Below, piece by piece: positions 54,690 to 63,824 of a stretch of 64,000 nt of DNA. A program made the position numbers and the translations under genes. Within the stretch, counting starts at the first letter, position 1, and each line of letters opens with the position of its first letter. This DNA comes from Fusobacterium varium (GTDB taxonomy: Bacteria > Fusobacteriota > Fusobacteriia > Fusobacteriales > Fusobacteriaceae), in the NCBI GenBank assembly GCA_900637705.1, contig LR134390.1:1984001-2048000 (forward strand), written 5' to 3'. Below the pieces are notes generated by a model. It made no database searches, was not told the DNA's origin, and saw only the letters and a list, made by a program, of their open reading frames with translations.

Positions 54690-55511
54690 TTACTCTAAAC
54701 CTGTAAGTGCTATTCCTAATGGTGTTACTAAAAGAGGTTTATAAGTTTTAATAACTTTTCTTTTAAGTTCTTTTTCAAAAACACTTTCAAATTCTTTAAA
54801 TGTACATGCTCCACCTACTACATAAACATCTTTCACATCAAAATTTTGAATAAATCCTTTAACTATATGGGCCATTTTTTCAACTACTGGTCTAATTATT
54901 TGAAAAACTTCCCCCTCCCTTTTTATATCTTTTTTTATTTTCTCTGCCTCATCAAAAGTTATTCCATAATTTCCTGCAAGAACTAGGGACATATGAGTTC
55001 CTCCTGTAGGTTCATCTGCTGTAAATATTACTTTCCCATCTTTCAAAATGCTTATTCCAGTAGTTCCTCCCCCAACATCTACAACTGCTCCATTTTTTAT
55101 TTTTAAAACTTTTGCTGCTGCTGTTGGCTCATCTACCACTTTAATTATCTCTATATCTGCTGACTCTATTACATTTACTATTGCTTTTACACTTCCACTC
55201 TCAACTCCAGGAGGTATAGCTGTAAACCCTTTTGTTATTTCAATTCCCAATTTATTTTCAAGACTTTCTTTCATTTTTTTTACTATATTGATTGCTCCAA
55301 TAAAATCTACTACTATTCCATCTTTTACAACAGATGAGGAATAGCTTTCTCCACCTACTGGAATACCTTTTTTATCCACTACACACATTACAATATTTGC
55401 TGTTCCTAAATCTACTCCAACAAAATATTCATCTTTTTTAAAGTTTGTATTTGGATTTTCTATGACATTTTCAAATTTTTTTATATACTCATTTACTTTT
55501 TTTAGCTCCAT
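54690..55511 (-). CDS. eutJ: EutJ-family chaperone-like protein
   Basis: 273 residues, actin/Hsp70-like ATPase fold: 'FVGVDLGTANIVMCVVDKKG' (phosphate 1), 'VVDVGGGTTGISIL' (phosphate 2) and 'DVYVVGGACTFKEFE' (adenosine). EutJ is encoded in ethanolamine and some propanediol microcompartment operons and is thought to assist assembly or enzyme reactivation. It lies between pduF and the BMC-T gene with gaps of about 25 and 15 bases. Confidence 0.92.
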   Translation of the reverse strand: MELKKVNEYIKKFENVIENPNTNFKKDEYFVGVDLGTANIVMCVVDKKGIPVGGESYSSSVVKDGIVVDFIGAINIVKKMKESLENKLGIEITKGFTAIPPGVESGSVKAIVNVIESADIEIIKVVDEPTAAAKVLKIKNGAVVDVGGGTTGISILKDGKVIFTADEPTGGTHMSLVLAGNYGITFDEAEKIKKDIKREGEVFQIIRPVVEKMAHIVKGFIQNFDVKDVYVVGGACTFKEFESVFEKELKRKVIKTYKPLLVTPLGIALTGLE

Positions 55512-55526
55512 AATTTTCTCCCTGTT

Positions 55527-56084
55527 TTAGAAACGAAAGTTATTTAAAAATTCCCTGTTTGGTGAATTTATTACTTCTGAAGAGATTAATTCCTTCAATC
55601 CCATTTTTTCTATTCTCTCTACAATATTTACTACAGATGACGTATCTCCTGTAAATATAACAATTCCTTTATTACACATACCCAGTCCTATTTTTATAGT
55701 CAGTATTTCCACTGGACTTTCATCTTCTATAAAATCAGCTGTTTCTATAGCTTGTATAGTATTTGAAAATTCAAGAATTCCCAAACTTTTTACATCATCA
55801 GAAAATTTTACATTTCTATTTATTTTCTTCAAAAGTTCTTCATCTACTCCACTGACCAAACGCTCAGTTATATGCTTATGTTTTTCATTTTCTTTAATTT
55901 CATTTATATATTTTCTAAGATTTTCTATTTCTCCCTGATTTCCACTGCATATTATCATGTATCGTCCTGGACATAAAAGTCTTAGAATTTCTATATCTAC
56001 ATTAAAATTTTTAGTTATCTCATCTAATACAAAAAATCCTGTGCTTATATTTTTAAATTCCAACAGAATCAATGATTTCTTCAT
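55527..56084 (-). CDS. pduT: tandem-BMC shell protein, PduT-like
   Basis: 185 residues with two BMC domains (about 1-88 and 98-180). 'EILRLLCPGRYMIICSGNQG' places a Cys at residue 38, the position that holds the [4Fe-4S] cluster in the central pore of Salmonella PduT trimers. Such shell proteins may pass electrons across the shell. It is downstream of pduP, separated by a hairpin at 56167-56214. Confidence 0.88.
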   Translation of the reverse strand: MKKSLILLEFKNISTGFFVLDEITKNFNVDIEILRLLCPGRYMIICSGNQGEIENLRKYINEIKENEKHKHITERLVSGVDEELLKKINRNVKFSDDVKSLGILEFSNTIQAIETADFIEDESPVEILTIKIGLGMCNKGIVIFTGDTSSVVNIVERIEKMGLKELISSEVINSPNREFLNNFRF

Positions 56085-56166
56085 TATTTCTCCCTTCTTT
56101 CTATCTCTTTTATGATTTTAAAATAAATATATTTTATCTCAAAATTATAAAAGCGATATCTTTAAA

Positions 56167-56214
56167 GAAAAGACTGATTAAAATCAAATTTTTCTTTTAA
56201 AATCAGTCCTTTCT
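56167..56214 (-). terminator. intercistronic hairpin between pduP and pduT
   Basis: On the minus strand GGACTGATT... and ...AATCAGTC form a stem with an A/T-rich interior, followed by TTTTCTTT. It probably lowers read-through from pduP into pduT-eutJ-pduF. Confidence 0.6.
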
Positions 56215-56225
56215 ATTAAAATAAA

Positions 56226-57635
56226 TTATTTTATAGACAAACCTCCGACTAAAACACATCTTCTGTTTCTAGCAAAACTCTTAGCTGATGTAAGCCCTTC
56301 TCCAGTAGGTCCTGCTATAGTAAATGTCGTATGTCCCTCTCCACCTACACCAATACCTGCAAAAGAAGGTCCATTTTTTACTAATATAGTAGTTTCCATA
56401 TCTCTTGCATATTTTGTAAGTACGTCTATATTTTTAGAATGTATCATAGCTGTATGTCTAAGTCCATGTTCCAATTTTTTTGATACTTCTATTCCTTCCA
56501 AAGCATTTTTAACTCTAATGATAGGAAGTATAGGCATTAGTAGTTCCTCTACAGCAAATGGGTGTTCCTTATCAGTTTCTGCTATAATTACTCTTATTTC
56601 ATCTCCAACATTTATTCCTAAATCTTTTAGAATATATGAAGCATCTTTTCCAACATATGCTCTGTTAGGAGATCCATTTTTTAATACCATTCCTGCAAGT
56701 CTTTCTATAACTGCCTTATCTTTTATTAAATATGCTCCATTTTTCTGCATTTCAAAAATAAGATAATCTGTTATAGAATCTACTGCTACTACTTCTTTTT
56801 CTGCAATACATGGAAGATTATTGTCAAAACTGCATCCTGCAACTATATCTTTTGCTGCTTTTTCTATATCTGCAGTTTCATCAACTAATACTGGAGGATT
56901 CCCTGCTCCTGCTCCAATAGCTTTTTTTCCACTTGACATTACACTTTTTACTACTCCTGGTCCACCAGTAGCTACCAGCATTTTAATATCTGGATTTGCC
57001 ATCATTTTATTTGTATTTTCTATGCTTGGTTCAGCAATAGTCACTACAAGGTTTTCTGGTCCTCCTACTTTTCTTACAGCTTCATTAATTATTTCCACAG
57101 TTTTTATAGAAGTTCTTTTAGCTCCTGGGTGTGGTGCAAATACAATAGAATTTCCTGCTGATATCATTCCTATTGAATTACATATTATTGTTTCACTTGG
57201 GTTAGTTGATGGTGTTATTGCTCCAATAACTCCATATGGCGAAAGTTCCATAACTGTAAGTCCGTCGTCACCACTGAAAGCAAAAGCTTTCAAATCTTCA
57301 ACTCCAGGAGTCTTTTCTATTGTTACCTGATGTTTCAGAGCCTTATCAGCCACTCTTCCCATACCAGTTTCCTTTACTCCAAGTTCTGCCAGTTCAAGAA
57401 CATAATCTTTCATCACTTCTCTAATAGAAGCAACTATTTTTTCTCTCATCTCCAACCTTGAACTAAAAAGAATCTCTTGTGCTTTCTTTGCAGCTGTAAT
57501 AGCTTCGTCCATTGAAGAAAAAACTCCATTTTTTGGATTTTCACAACTTTGACATACAGTTTTTATATCTGTTTTTTTCAATTCTTTCATTATCAAAGCT
57601 ACTATTTCATCCATGTTATTTGCTTCTAAGTTCAT
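56226..57635 (-). CDS. pduP: CoA-acylating propionaldehyde dehydrogenase
   Basis: 469 residues, aldehyde-dehydrogenase fold. The N-terminal 'NMDEIVALIMKELKKT' (about residues 7-22) is an amphipathic helix of the kind that targets enzymes into microcompartments. The catalytic Cys is in 'NNLPCIAEKEV' (about 273-283), with the NAD(P)-site 'GAITPSTNPSET' before it. It oxidises propionaldehyde to propionyl-CoA inside the shell. Follows pduO by 12 bases. Confidence 0.96.
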   Translation of the reverse strand: MNLEANNMDEIVALIMKELKKTDIKTVCQSCENPKNGVFSSMDEAITAAKKAQEILFSSRLEMREKIVASIREVMKDYVLELAELGVKETGMGRVADKALKHQVTIEKTPGVEDLKAFAFSGDDGLTVMELSPYGVIGAITPSTNPSETIICNSIGMISAGNSIVFAPHPGAKRTSIKTVEIINEAVRKVGGPENLVVTIAEPSIENTNKMMANPDIKMLVATGGPGVVKSVMSSGKKAIGAGAGNPPVLVDETADIEKAAKDIVAGCSFDNNLPCIAEKEVVAVDSITDYLIFEMQKNGAYLIKDKAVIERLAGMVLKNGSPNRAYVGKDASYILKDLGINVGDEIRVIIAETDKEHPFAVEELLMPILPIIRVKNALEGIEVSKKLEHGLRHTAMIHSKNIDVLTKYARDMETTILVKNGPSFAGIGVGGEGHTTFTIAGPTGEGLTSAKSFARNRRCVLVGGLSIK

Positions 57636-57647
57636 ATTCTTTTCCTC

Positions 57648-58641
57648 CTAACTTTTACAAAAAGCTTCTACGCAAGCTTTTGCAACTGTCATATCTTCAT
57701 CTACTGTTCCTCCGCTCACACCTATTGCTCCTACTATCTCTCCACTTTTTCTCAATAGAGAACCCCCACCAAAAACTACATATCTTTGATCTGTTTGAAG
57801 TCCATATAGAGATCCATTAGGCTGAACTAATTTCGCAAGCTCTGATGTTTCTATTTTTAAAGCTGCTGCTGTATATGCTTTTTTCATTGCTATTTCTATA
57901 CTTGCCAATATAGCATTATCCATTTTTTCTTCTAATATGAGATTTCCTTCTGAATTAACAACTGCTAAAACAAAATCTTTTCCCATCTCTTTTGCTTTAT
58001 TTTTTCCAGATTCCACTATTCTTTTAGCTTCTTCTAGAGATAAAAGATTCTTTTTTCATATATATCAAGTTTTTCTATAATAGCTTTTGAAATATGCCTT
58101 ACTGCTTCCTCATCTTCTACTGCTCTGGCTAAAACAAAAAGTACATCTGAAACTCGATTTATATATTTTAATATTTCTGGAGCTACTTCCTCACTCTCTT
58201 TTAGAGCTACTATTTTTCTTTCACTTCTTCTCACTACTGTTCTTGCTACATGAAGAGCAGCAGACTCAATATTTTCTCCCGGAATGATAAATTTATACAA
58301 TGGAAGAAGATTTTTAGAGTATTCATCTATTATTTTTTCAAGATTTTCTATATCTGATATCTCTATTTTTTCTTTAAGCTTGAGTATTCCATTTTTATCA
58401 CTTGCCAGATGAGCCCCTACAACAAGAAATTTTTCCTGTATCTTATATAGTATCTCTTTTATCTCTTTATTTTTACCAATGCTCTGGCAGCTCCTATGAA
58501 TGCAGCAGATTCATCTATATTTCCATATGTATCCACTTTAATATCATTTTTTGATATTCTGCTTCCACCATATAATCCTGTTTCTCCAGAATCACCTTTT
58601 TTAGTATATACCTTTATTAAATTGGTGTAGACTTCTTTCAT
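57648..58641 (-). CDS. pduO: cob(I)alamin adenosyltransferase PduO with C-terminal GlcG/HbpS domain (frame interrupted twice)
   Basis: Restored length about 331 residues, the usual size for two-domain PduO. Segment 1 (from ATG 58639-58641): 'VYTKKGDSGETGLYGGSRIS', the ATP-binding start. Segment 2: 'INRVSDVLFVLARAVE' with the conserved RxSD. Segment 3: a GlcG/HbpS (DUF336) domain ('AIGVSGGTVDEDMTVAKA'). Breaks are at T5 58470-58474 and T6 58051-58056; one more base in each makes the protein continuous. It makes adenosylcobalamin for the diol dehydratase. Confidence 0.9.
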
Positions 58642-58652
58642 CTTTTCACCAC

Positions 58653-58918
58653 CTAATTCTGTTCTATAGTATCAATTATAGCAACTATGGCTGAATCTAT
58701 TGGAACATTATCCCCACCAAAAGCATACATAGATACACTTCCTTCAGTTACAAGAACCTGATCTCCTATCCCTGCTCCTACACTATCTATACTTACTATT
58801 TCTTTTCCTGTTACTATTCCATTCATATCTATTGGAGCTATAACAAGTATTTTTTTCCATTAAGCCCCTCATCTTTTGTTGTTGATACTATCTTCCCCAC
58901 AACCTTAGCTAAAAACAT
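58653..58918 (-). CDS. pduN: BMC vertex protein PduN (EutN/CcmL family; frame interrupted once)
   Basis: From ATG 58916-58918: 'MFLAKVVGKIVSTTKDEGLN', then a missing base in the T7 run 58850-58856, then 'ILVIAPIDMNGIVTGKEIVS' and 'DSVGAGIGDQVLVTEG'. The restored 88 residues are a complete EutN/CcmL protein, which forms pentamers capping shell vertices. It is too short in either raw frame to be noticed as a long open frame. It sits between pduM and pduO, spaced 16 and 11 bases. Confidence 0.88.
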
Positions 58919-58934
58919 ATTTATCAACTCCTAG

Positions 58935-59645
58935 TTATTTTTCACTTTCAAAAATAATTCCATTATTTTCAGCTTTTTCTCTTGCCAGAGTTGTAATAAT
59001 TGTACCCTTAGATACTATAATTTTTTTATTGTTCATATCATAAATATCTTCAGCAGTGATTATTTTCTTTTCTTTTAAAGAATTTACTTCTAAATTTCTT
59101 CTATTTAAGATATAGTCAGATAATTCACTGCTTCTTACAAATTTAATTCCATAACTTTTTAATTTTTCTATATTAAAATTAATTTGGTCTGCATATGCTG
59201 TTTCATTATCTGCTATACAAGAATCATATACTGCTACTATTTCTTTCTGAGCCAGCAGAGCTTTTGAAATAAGATAAGTCACTGCATTGTCCCTAATTCC
59301 AACAGCAATTTTAGCACAGCTGTTTTTTGTAAGTAATGGAAGGAGTATTATCTCATTCTTTTTTAAAAGAGATTCACAAGTTTTCATACCAAAATCATTA
59401 ATAACATTAAAATTCTGAAATTTTTCTTTTGTTACTATCTCTTCTCCTGCCTTTGAAAAAACTATATCCAACTCATACTTTTGCTTTATTTTTTCAAGTT
59501 CCAGCATAATTTGTCCAAGATTTCCAGTTCCTCCATTGATTACAACCAAACCTCTATTCTTTTCTACTCTATATATTGTTTCCTGTGATTCTATTTTCTT
59601 CAATACTTCCTTGACAATATAATCTACCATCATATCAAAATTCAT
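58935..59645 (-). CDS. pduM: PduM-like microcompartment protein, enlarged
   Basis: 236 residues. The N-terminal 'MMVDYIVKEVLKKIESQ' is an encapsulation-like helix. The C-terminal ~50 residues, 'KKIITAEDIYDMNNKKIIVS' and 'TIITTLAREKAENNGI', match the end of PduM. Between them about 130 residues ('GLVVINGGTGNLGQIMLELE' onward) look like a nucleotide- or flavin-binding alpha/beta domain not found in the ~163-residue Salmonella PduM. PduM is needed for microcompartment structure. The start is supported by GAGGGGTGG. Position between pduL and pduN matches Salmonella order. Confidence 0.78.
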   Translation of the reverse strand: MNFDMMVDYIVKEVLKKIESQETIYRVEKNRGLVVINGGTGNLGQIMLELEKIKQKYELDIVFSKAGEEIVTKEKFQNFNVINDFGMKTCESLLKKNEIILLPLLTKNSCAKIAVGIRDNAVTYLISKALLAQKEIVAVYDSCIADNETAYADQINFNIEKLKSYGIKFVRSSELSDYILNRRNLEVNSLKEKKIITAEDIYDMNNKKIIVSKGTIITTLAREKAENNGIIFESEK

Positions 59646-59671
59646 TTTCCACCCCTCACAGGGTTTTATAT

Positions 59672-59696
59672 AGAAAGGAGTTGAAAACTCCTTTCT
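59672..59696. other. intercistronic stem-loop between pduL and pduM
   Basis: AGAAAGGAGTT, loop GAA, AACTCCTTTCT: a perfect 11-bp stem. No U tract follows on the minus strand, so it is more likely an mRNA-stability or processing element than a terminator. Confidence 0.5.
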
Positions 59697-59703
59697 ATTT
59701 TCA

Positions 59704-60324
59704 TCAATCCCTTATTATTTTTACATAATCATTATTTTTTAATCCAGAAGCATTAGCTTCATCCATGTCCAGATGAATCTCCTTTGCCATATTATTTCCA
59801 ACTCTCATTAAAACGTTGTACAATAGTACTTTTCTTTCACCACATGTTTCAACTTTTACTATATCCCCATCTTTATATCCTTTTATATCAGCTATAAACT
59901 TAGGCATATGTATATGCCTTCCAGCAACGATTACTCCATGCTCTTTTATTACTTCACCTTTAGGACCTATCACTTTTACTCCTGGAGTTCCATCAAGTTT
60001 TCCTGATTCTCTTATTGGAGGTTTTATTCCTAATTTGAAACTATCTGATATTGATATTTCTATCTGAGTTTCTTTTCTTACTGGTCCTAATATTCTGACT
60101 CCTTCAAATTTTCCTTTAGGTCCTTGAATGGTAACAGTTTCCTCTGAAGCAAACTGTCCCGGTTGTTTCATATCTTTCATTCTGGTAAGGGTATGTCCCT
60201 TACCAAACAAAATTTCTAAATCTTCTTGAGAAAGATGGATATGTCTGTTAGATACTCCGACTACCACATCATCAGAAATAACCTCTGTAAGCACCTCTCT
60301 CAAGATATTTTCCAATGATTTCAT
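59704..60324 (-). CDS. pduL: phosphate propanoyltransferase
   Basis: 206 residues. 'VVGVSNRHIHLSQEDLEILF' and 'VIVAGRHIHMPKF' supply the zinc-binding histidines of PduL-type phosphotransacylases, and 'LHLDMDEANAS'-like 'IHLDMDEANASG' near the end is also conserved. The N-terminal 'LENILREVLTEVISD' could be an encapsulation peptide. It converts propionyl-CoA to propionyl-phosphate and recycles CoA inside the shell. Eight bases separate it from the BMC-H gene. Confidence 0.96.
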   Translation of the reverse strand: MKSLENILREVLTEVISDDVVVGVSNRHIHLSQEDLEILFGKGHTLTRMKDMKQPGQFASEETVTIQGPKGKFEGVRILGPVRKETQIEISISDSFKLGIKPPIRESGKLDGTPGVKVIGPKGEVIKEHGVIVAGRHIHMPKFIADIKGYKDGDIVKVETCGERKVLLYNVLMRVGNNMAKEIHLDMDEANASGLKNNDYVKIIRD

Positions 60325-60332
60325 TTAAGACC

Positions 60333-60611
60333 TTATTTTACTAGTTTTGGTAATAATTTTTCTGTATCAGCATGTGGTCTAGGAATTACATGAATAGATT
60401 GAACTGTTCCAACTCTTTCTGCTGCTGCTGCTCCTGCATCTACTGCTGCTTTTACTGCTCCTACATCTCCTCTTACCATTACAGTAACAAGTCCTGATCC
60501 TATTTTTTCATAACCTACTAATTCTACATTTGCTGATTTAGTCATAGCATCTGCTGCTTCAATTGCTCCTACAAGTCCTTTAGTTTCTATTAATCCTAAT
60601 GCGTTACCCAT
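60333..60611 (-). CDS. BMC-H shell protein, PduA/PduJ type
   Basis: 92 residues, single BMC domain: '[20 protein letters not shown]', '[18 protein letters not shown]' and '[15 protein letters not shown]'. Forms hexamers tiling the shell. By position between pduK and pduL it corresponds to pduJ; by sequence PduA and PduJ are hardly distinguishable. AGGAGG precedes the start. Confidence 0.95.
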   Translation of the reverse strand: MGNALGLIETKGLVGAIEAADAMTKSANVELVGYEKIGSGLVTVMVRGDVGAVKAAVDAGAAAAERVGTVQSIHVIPRPHADTEKLLPKLVK

Positions 60612-60632
60612 TTTTATTCCTCCTCTAATTTT

Positions 60633-61081
60633 TTATTTTTTAGTTTTTTTCTTGATGTTTTTATTTTTTTTTAAAGGAGCTTCTATCTCCTCAATTACTT
60701 CTACTTCTTCAATTTTTCTTCAACTATATTTTCAGCAACTATTTTTTCTTCAGTTACTTCCAAAGTTTCAGTTTCTTTGCTTTCACAAGAACATTCACAT
60801 TGTTCTTCAGTACTTTCTATCATTTTAGCTACTTCTTCAGACGGTCTTGCTATGACAAGGTGACTCACTACAGTAGTAAGTTTTTCAGCTGCCATTACTG
60901 CTGCATCTACTGCTGCTTTTACTGCTGAAACTTCTCCCTCTATTTTTACTGTGACCATTCCTCCACCTTTTGTCAATTCGTAGCCCAGAAGTCTTACACT
61001 AGCAGCTTTTACTGCTGTATCTCCTGCTTCTACTGCTCCTACCAGTCCTACTACCTCTATTAATCCTAGCGAACTTATCAT
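60633..61081 (-). CDS. pduK: BMC-H shell protein PduK with Cys-containing tail (frame interrupted once)
   Basis: An N-terminal BMC domain ('MISSLGLIEVVGLVGAVEAG', 'VSHLVIARPSEEV') is followed by a tail with 'EEQCECSCESKE', three close cysteines as in the extension of PduK that may bind a metal cluster. The raw frame stops at 60701, but one missing base in the T5 run 60713-60717 extends it to 149 residues, ending in an acidic then lysine-rich tail, close to the usual PduK size. Directly after pduH. Confidence 0.85.
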
Positions 61082-61450
61082 CTATTTTCCTCCTGTCATC
61101 TCTGGGATAATAAATGGATTCCCCTTTATGAGTCTGGCCCCATTTACTCCCACAGCTCTAAGGATATTTTCATCACTATCTAAATCATATCTAAATAATG
61201 GTTTATCCATTTCCAATTTTTCCTGATATAAGGTTACTTCCTTTTCTCCTATTCCTATTCCTACTCCTAATTTAGAAGATTTAGAAGCTGTACTTCCCAT
61301 TATTTTTGCATCAGTATCTTCTGATTGAATAAGGATATATGGAATTTCTTCTTCTTCTATTCCCCATAAGATATTACTTAATTTCCCATTTATGTCTACC
61401 TTTGATGAATAGAAAACATTTATTCCTATCTTTTCTTTTTCCCTTCTCAT
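61082..61450 (-). CDS. pduH: diol dehydratase reactivase small subunit
   Basis: 122 residues. 'INVFYSSKVDINGKLSNILW', 'EEIPYILI' and 'ASKSSKLGVGIGIG' match PduH/DdrB. Together with PduG it exchanges damaged cobalamin in inactivated diol dehydratase. It overlaps pduG by four bases (ATGA). Confidence 0.93.
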   Translation of the reverse strand: MRREKEKIGINVFYSSKVDINGKLSNILWGIEEEEIPYILIQSEDTDAKIMGSTASKSSKLGVGIGIGEKEVTLYQEKLEMDKPLFRYDLDSDENILRAVGVNGARLIKGNPFIIPEMTGGK

Positions 61451-63267
61451 AGCTGTCCCTCCTCATATGAAAGGGCCAGTCCTGTAGCAACTGCATTTCT
61501 TGGACCTTCTGTTCCCCTGATATTTCCTCTTCCTGCTACAACTCCATAATATGAAAGTTTATCAGTTACCATTTGAGGAACTTCAAAATCAAGAGCTGAA
61601 CCTCCTACCAGAACTACATGATCTATATCTCTGATATTTCCACTTGGTGAAACTTTTTTCAAAGCTCTCACAGCATTTACTACAAATACTTTTTCTTTTG
61701 CATCTCTTCTTACTTTTTTAATCTTTTCAATAGGTTCATCTATATCCAAAGGAATCATTTTTCCTTCTTTTAATATGACAACTCTTGCAAAAGTTCTTGG
61801 ATCAAGAGTATCTTCAAAAAACTCAACGCTTCCATCTTCATGTCTGATGTGAAACAGGCTTTCTACTTTTGCCAAAGGATATTTTTTTATATCTTCTGCC
61901 AAATCAAAGTTATCCAATCCCAATTCCTTATCTATAAGCATTGTAACCATATTCCCTGCTCCAGCCAGATGACATGATGATATTCTGCCTTCTCTTGTTA
62001 TTACAGATGCATCTGTAGATCCTGCTCCCATATCTATTATTGCGAGAGGTTTATTAGTCCCTGGAGTAGTAAGAGCTCCTATTATTGCCATTTCAGCTTC
62101 CACTCCTCCAACTACTACACTTTTTCCTAATTTTTCCTGAAGATCTAAAGCTATTCTTTCCATTTGAAGTCTGTCAGCCTTTACCATTGCAGCTAATCCT
62201 ATGGCATTTTCCATTGAAAATTCCTCTGCTATTCCCCCTTTTACTTTCTTGGGAACAAAAGTATTTACTGCCAGCAAGTCTTGTATTTTAATATCTTTGG
62301 GATCCTGATCTGTCAGTTGTGCCATAACTATTCTTACTTTTTCAAGCATTCCACCTGCATTTGTTCCAGTTTCTCCCCAGATGTCATTTATAGGAAAACA
62401 AGCTTCCAGAGCTTCCATTATAGGTTCTGCACCTTTATCTACTTCTATTTCTCTATTTTTTGACATTCCAGCTATATGTATTTTTCCTGCTGGAATTACT
62501 CTTGATTTTACATCTCCTTTAGGAGTTTTTATTACTACAGCTGATCTATTTCCTATCAGAGCTCTTGAAATAGGTACTATCATTTTAGTTTCTTCAGAAT
62601 TGAGTTTAAATAATGTTGCTATTCCATAAGGATTTGAAAGCATTGAAATAACTTTACCCTTTTCAGCAACTTCTAGAGCTGTCAGCATATTTACAGGTAT
62701 TTTTTCAAAATACAGTACTTCATCTACTATTGGAATTTTTTTATTCAGTCTGTTATTTATGAGAACTGCATCATCTTTCTGAACTACTGCTCCTCTTATA
62801 TTTACACCTTTCGCTGTCATTTCATTTATCTTTGCTGCAGCATCCTGAAAATCTATCTCTTTTGATATAAGAGCTATTACATCTTCACCTGCTAGTCTTT
62901 CATCTATATTTTCTATCAGAATAGATGTTCCAACTCCTATTCCTGCCCCTCCTGGAGTAGTAGGATTATGACCTATCATAGTAGATTCAGTTATTATAGT
63001 TTCTGTTATTGTTTCCATTGCAACATCTCCTATAACAGGAGCAGCTTCGTTTATTCTTACCAAGGATAATTCAGAGATATCTCTGCCAGCACTTTGAAAA
63101 GCTTTTTGTAAAGATGAAAATACACCTTTTACATTTTCCTTTGTACCTTTTATTCCAGTAGTTTTTGTTATACCACTGCTTAAAACCTTGATATCTTTTC
63201 CATTGACCTCAGCAAGAGTACTTTCAGTTGTTGCATTTCCTATATCTATTCCTACAATAAGCTTCAT
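61447..63267 (-). CDS. pduG: diol dehydratase reactivase ATPase large subunit
   Basis: 606 residues, the usual DdrA/PduG size. 'IVGIDIGNATTESTLAEVNG' is the actin/Hsp70-like phosphate loop, 'PLAIIDMGAGSTDASVITR' the second nucleotide motif and 'DHVVLVGGSALDFEVPQMV' the adenosine motif. Using ATP it releases inactive cobalamin from diol or glycerol dehydratase. Located between pduE and pduH. Confidence 0.97.
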   Translation of the reverse strand: MKLIVGIDIGNATTESTLAEVNGKDIKVLSSGITKTTGIKGTKENVKGVFSSLQKAFQSAGRDISELSLVRINEAAPVIGDVAMETITETIITESTMIGHNPTTPGGAGIGVGTSILIENIDERLAGEDVIALISKEIDFQDAAAKINEMTAKGVNIRGAVVQKDDAVLINNRLNKKIPIVDEVLYFEKIPVNMLTALEVAEKGKVISMLSNPYGIATLFKLNSEETKMIVPISRALIGNRSAVVIKTPKGDVKSRVIPAGKIHIAGMSKNREIEVDKGAEPIMEALEACFPINDIWGETGTNAGGMLEKVRIVMAQLTDQDPKDIKIQDLLAVNTFVPKKVKGGIAEEFSMENAIGLAAMVKADRLQMERIALDLQEKLGKSVVVGGVEAEMAIIGALTTPGTNKPLAIIDMGAGSTDASVITREGRISSCHLAGAGNMVTMLIDKELGLDNFDLAEDIKKYPLAKVESLFHIRHEDGSVEFFEDTLDPRTFARVVILKEGKMIPLDIDEPIEKIKKVRRDAKEKVFVVNAVRALKKVSPSGNIRDIDHVVLVGGSALDFEVPQMVTDKLSYYGVVAGRGNIRGTEGPRNAVATGLALSYEEGQL

Positions 63268-63289
63268 TTTTCCTCCTAATAGGGAAAGA

Positions 63290-63802
63290 TTAATCTTTTC
63301 TCAATCTGTCTCTTTTTTCGTATAATTCTGCTGCTTCTCTAATGAATTGTGCATTTACAACAGCTTTATATTTAGTTTCCAACTCTTCAGCTATTGCTAT
63401 TAATTCAGCTTTTGTTGATCTGTATGGTCTAAGACTGTTATATATCTCAAGTATTCTTGTATCTGGCACTGCTATAAGTTCTGATGCCCTTCTCAAATTT
63501 CTTGCAAATGAGTTTCTATTTACACTTTCAGCTACTTGAGCCTGCATTTCAAGAGTTTCTGGAGCTATTCTACAGTCAGCTGCTCCTACTTTTCCACTCA
63601 TGACATTCTCTATAGTAAACTCATCTAATCTTTTTCCAGTTGCTGATTTTACTGTATCAGCTTTCTTTTTGCTCAATGGATAGTCAGTACTTGTTGTCTT
63701 TCCATAGTTTGATGCAGTTGCTGTATTTGAATTGCTGCTTTCTCCTTTTGCCATTGAAAGCATAACTTCTCTTATCATTTTTTCAAGTAATTGTTGATCC
63801 AA
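63290..63802 (-). CDS. pduE: propanediol dehydratase small subunit
   Basis: 170 residues. 'EFTIENVMSGKVGAADCRIA' and 'PYRSTKAELIAIAEELE' are typical of the dehydratase gamma subunit. The N-terminal 'QLLEKMIREVMLSMA' is an amphipathic helix like the encapsulation peptides of microcompartment cargo. With PduC and PduD it dehydrates 1,2-propanediol to propionaldehyde, using coenzyme B12. Downstream of pduD by 22 bases. Confidence 0.96.
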   Translation of the reverse strand: MDQQLLEKMIREVMLSMAKGESSNSNTATASNYGKTTSTDYPLSKKKADTVKSATGKRLDEFTIENVMSGKVGAADCRIAPETLEMQAQVAESVNRNSFARNLRRASELIAVPDTRILEIYNSLRPYRSTKAELIAIAEELETKYKAVVNAQFIREAAELYEKRDRLRKD

Positions 63803-63824
63803 ATTAATTCACCACCTTTAATTT

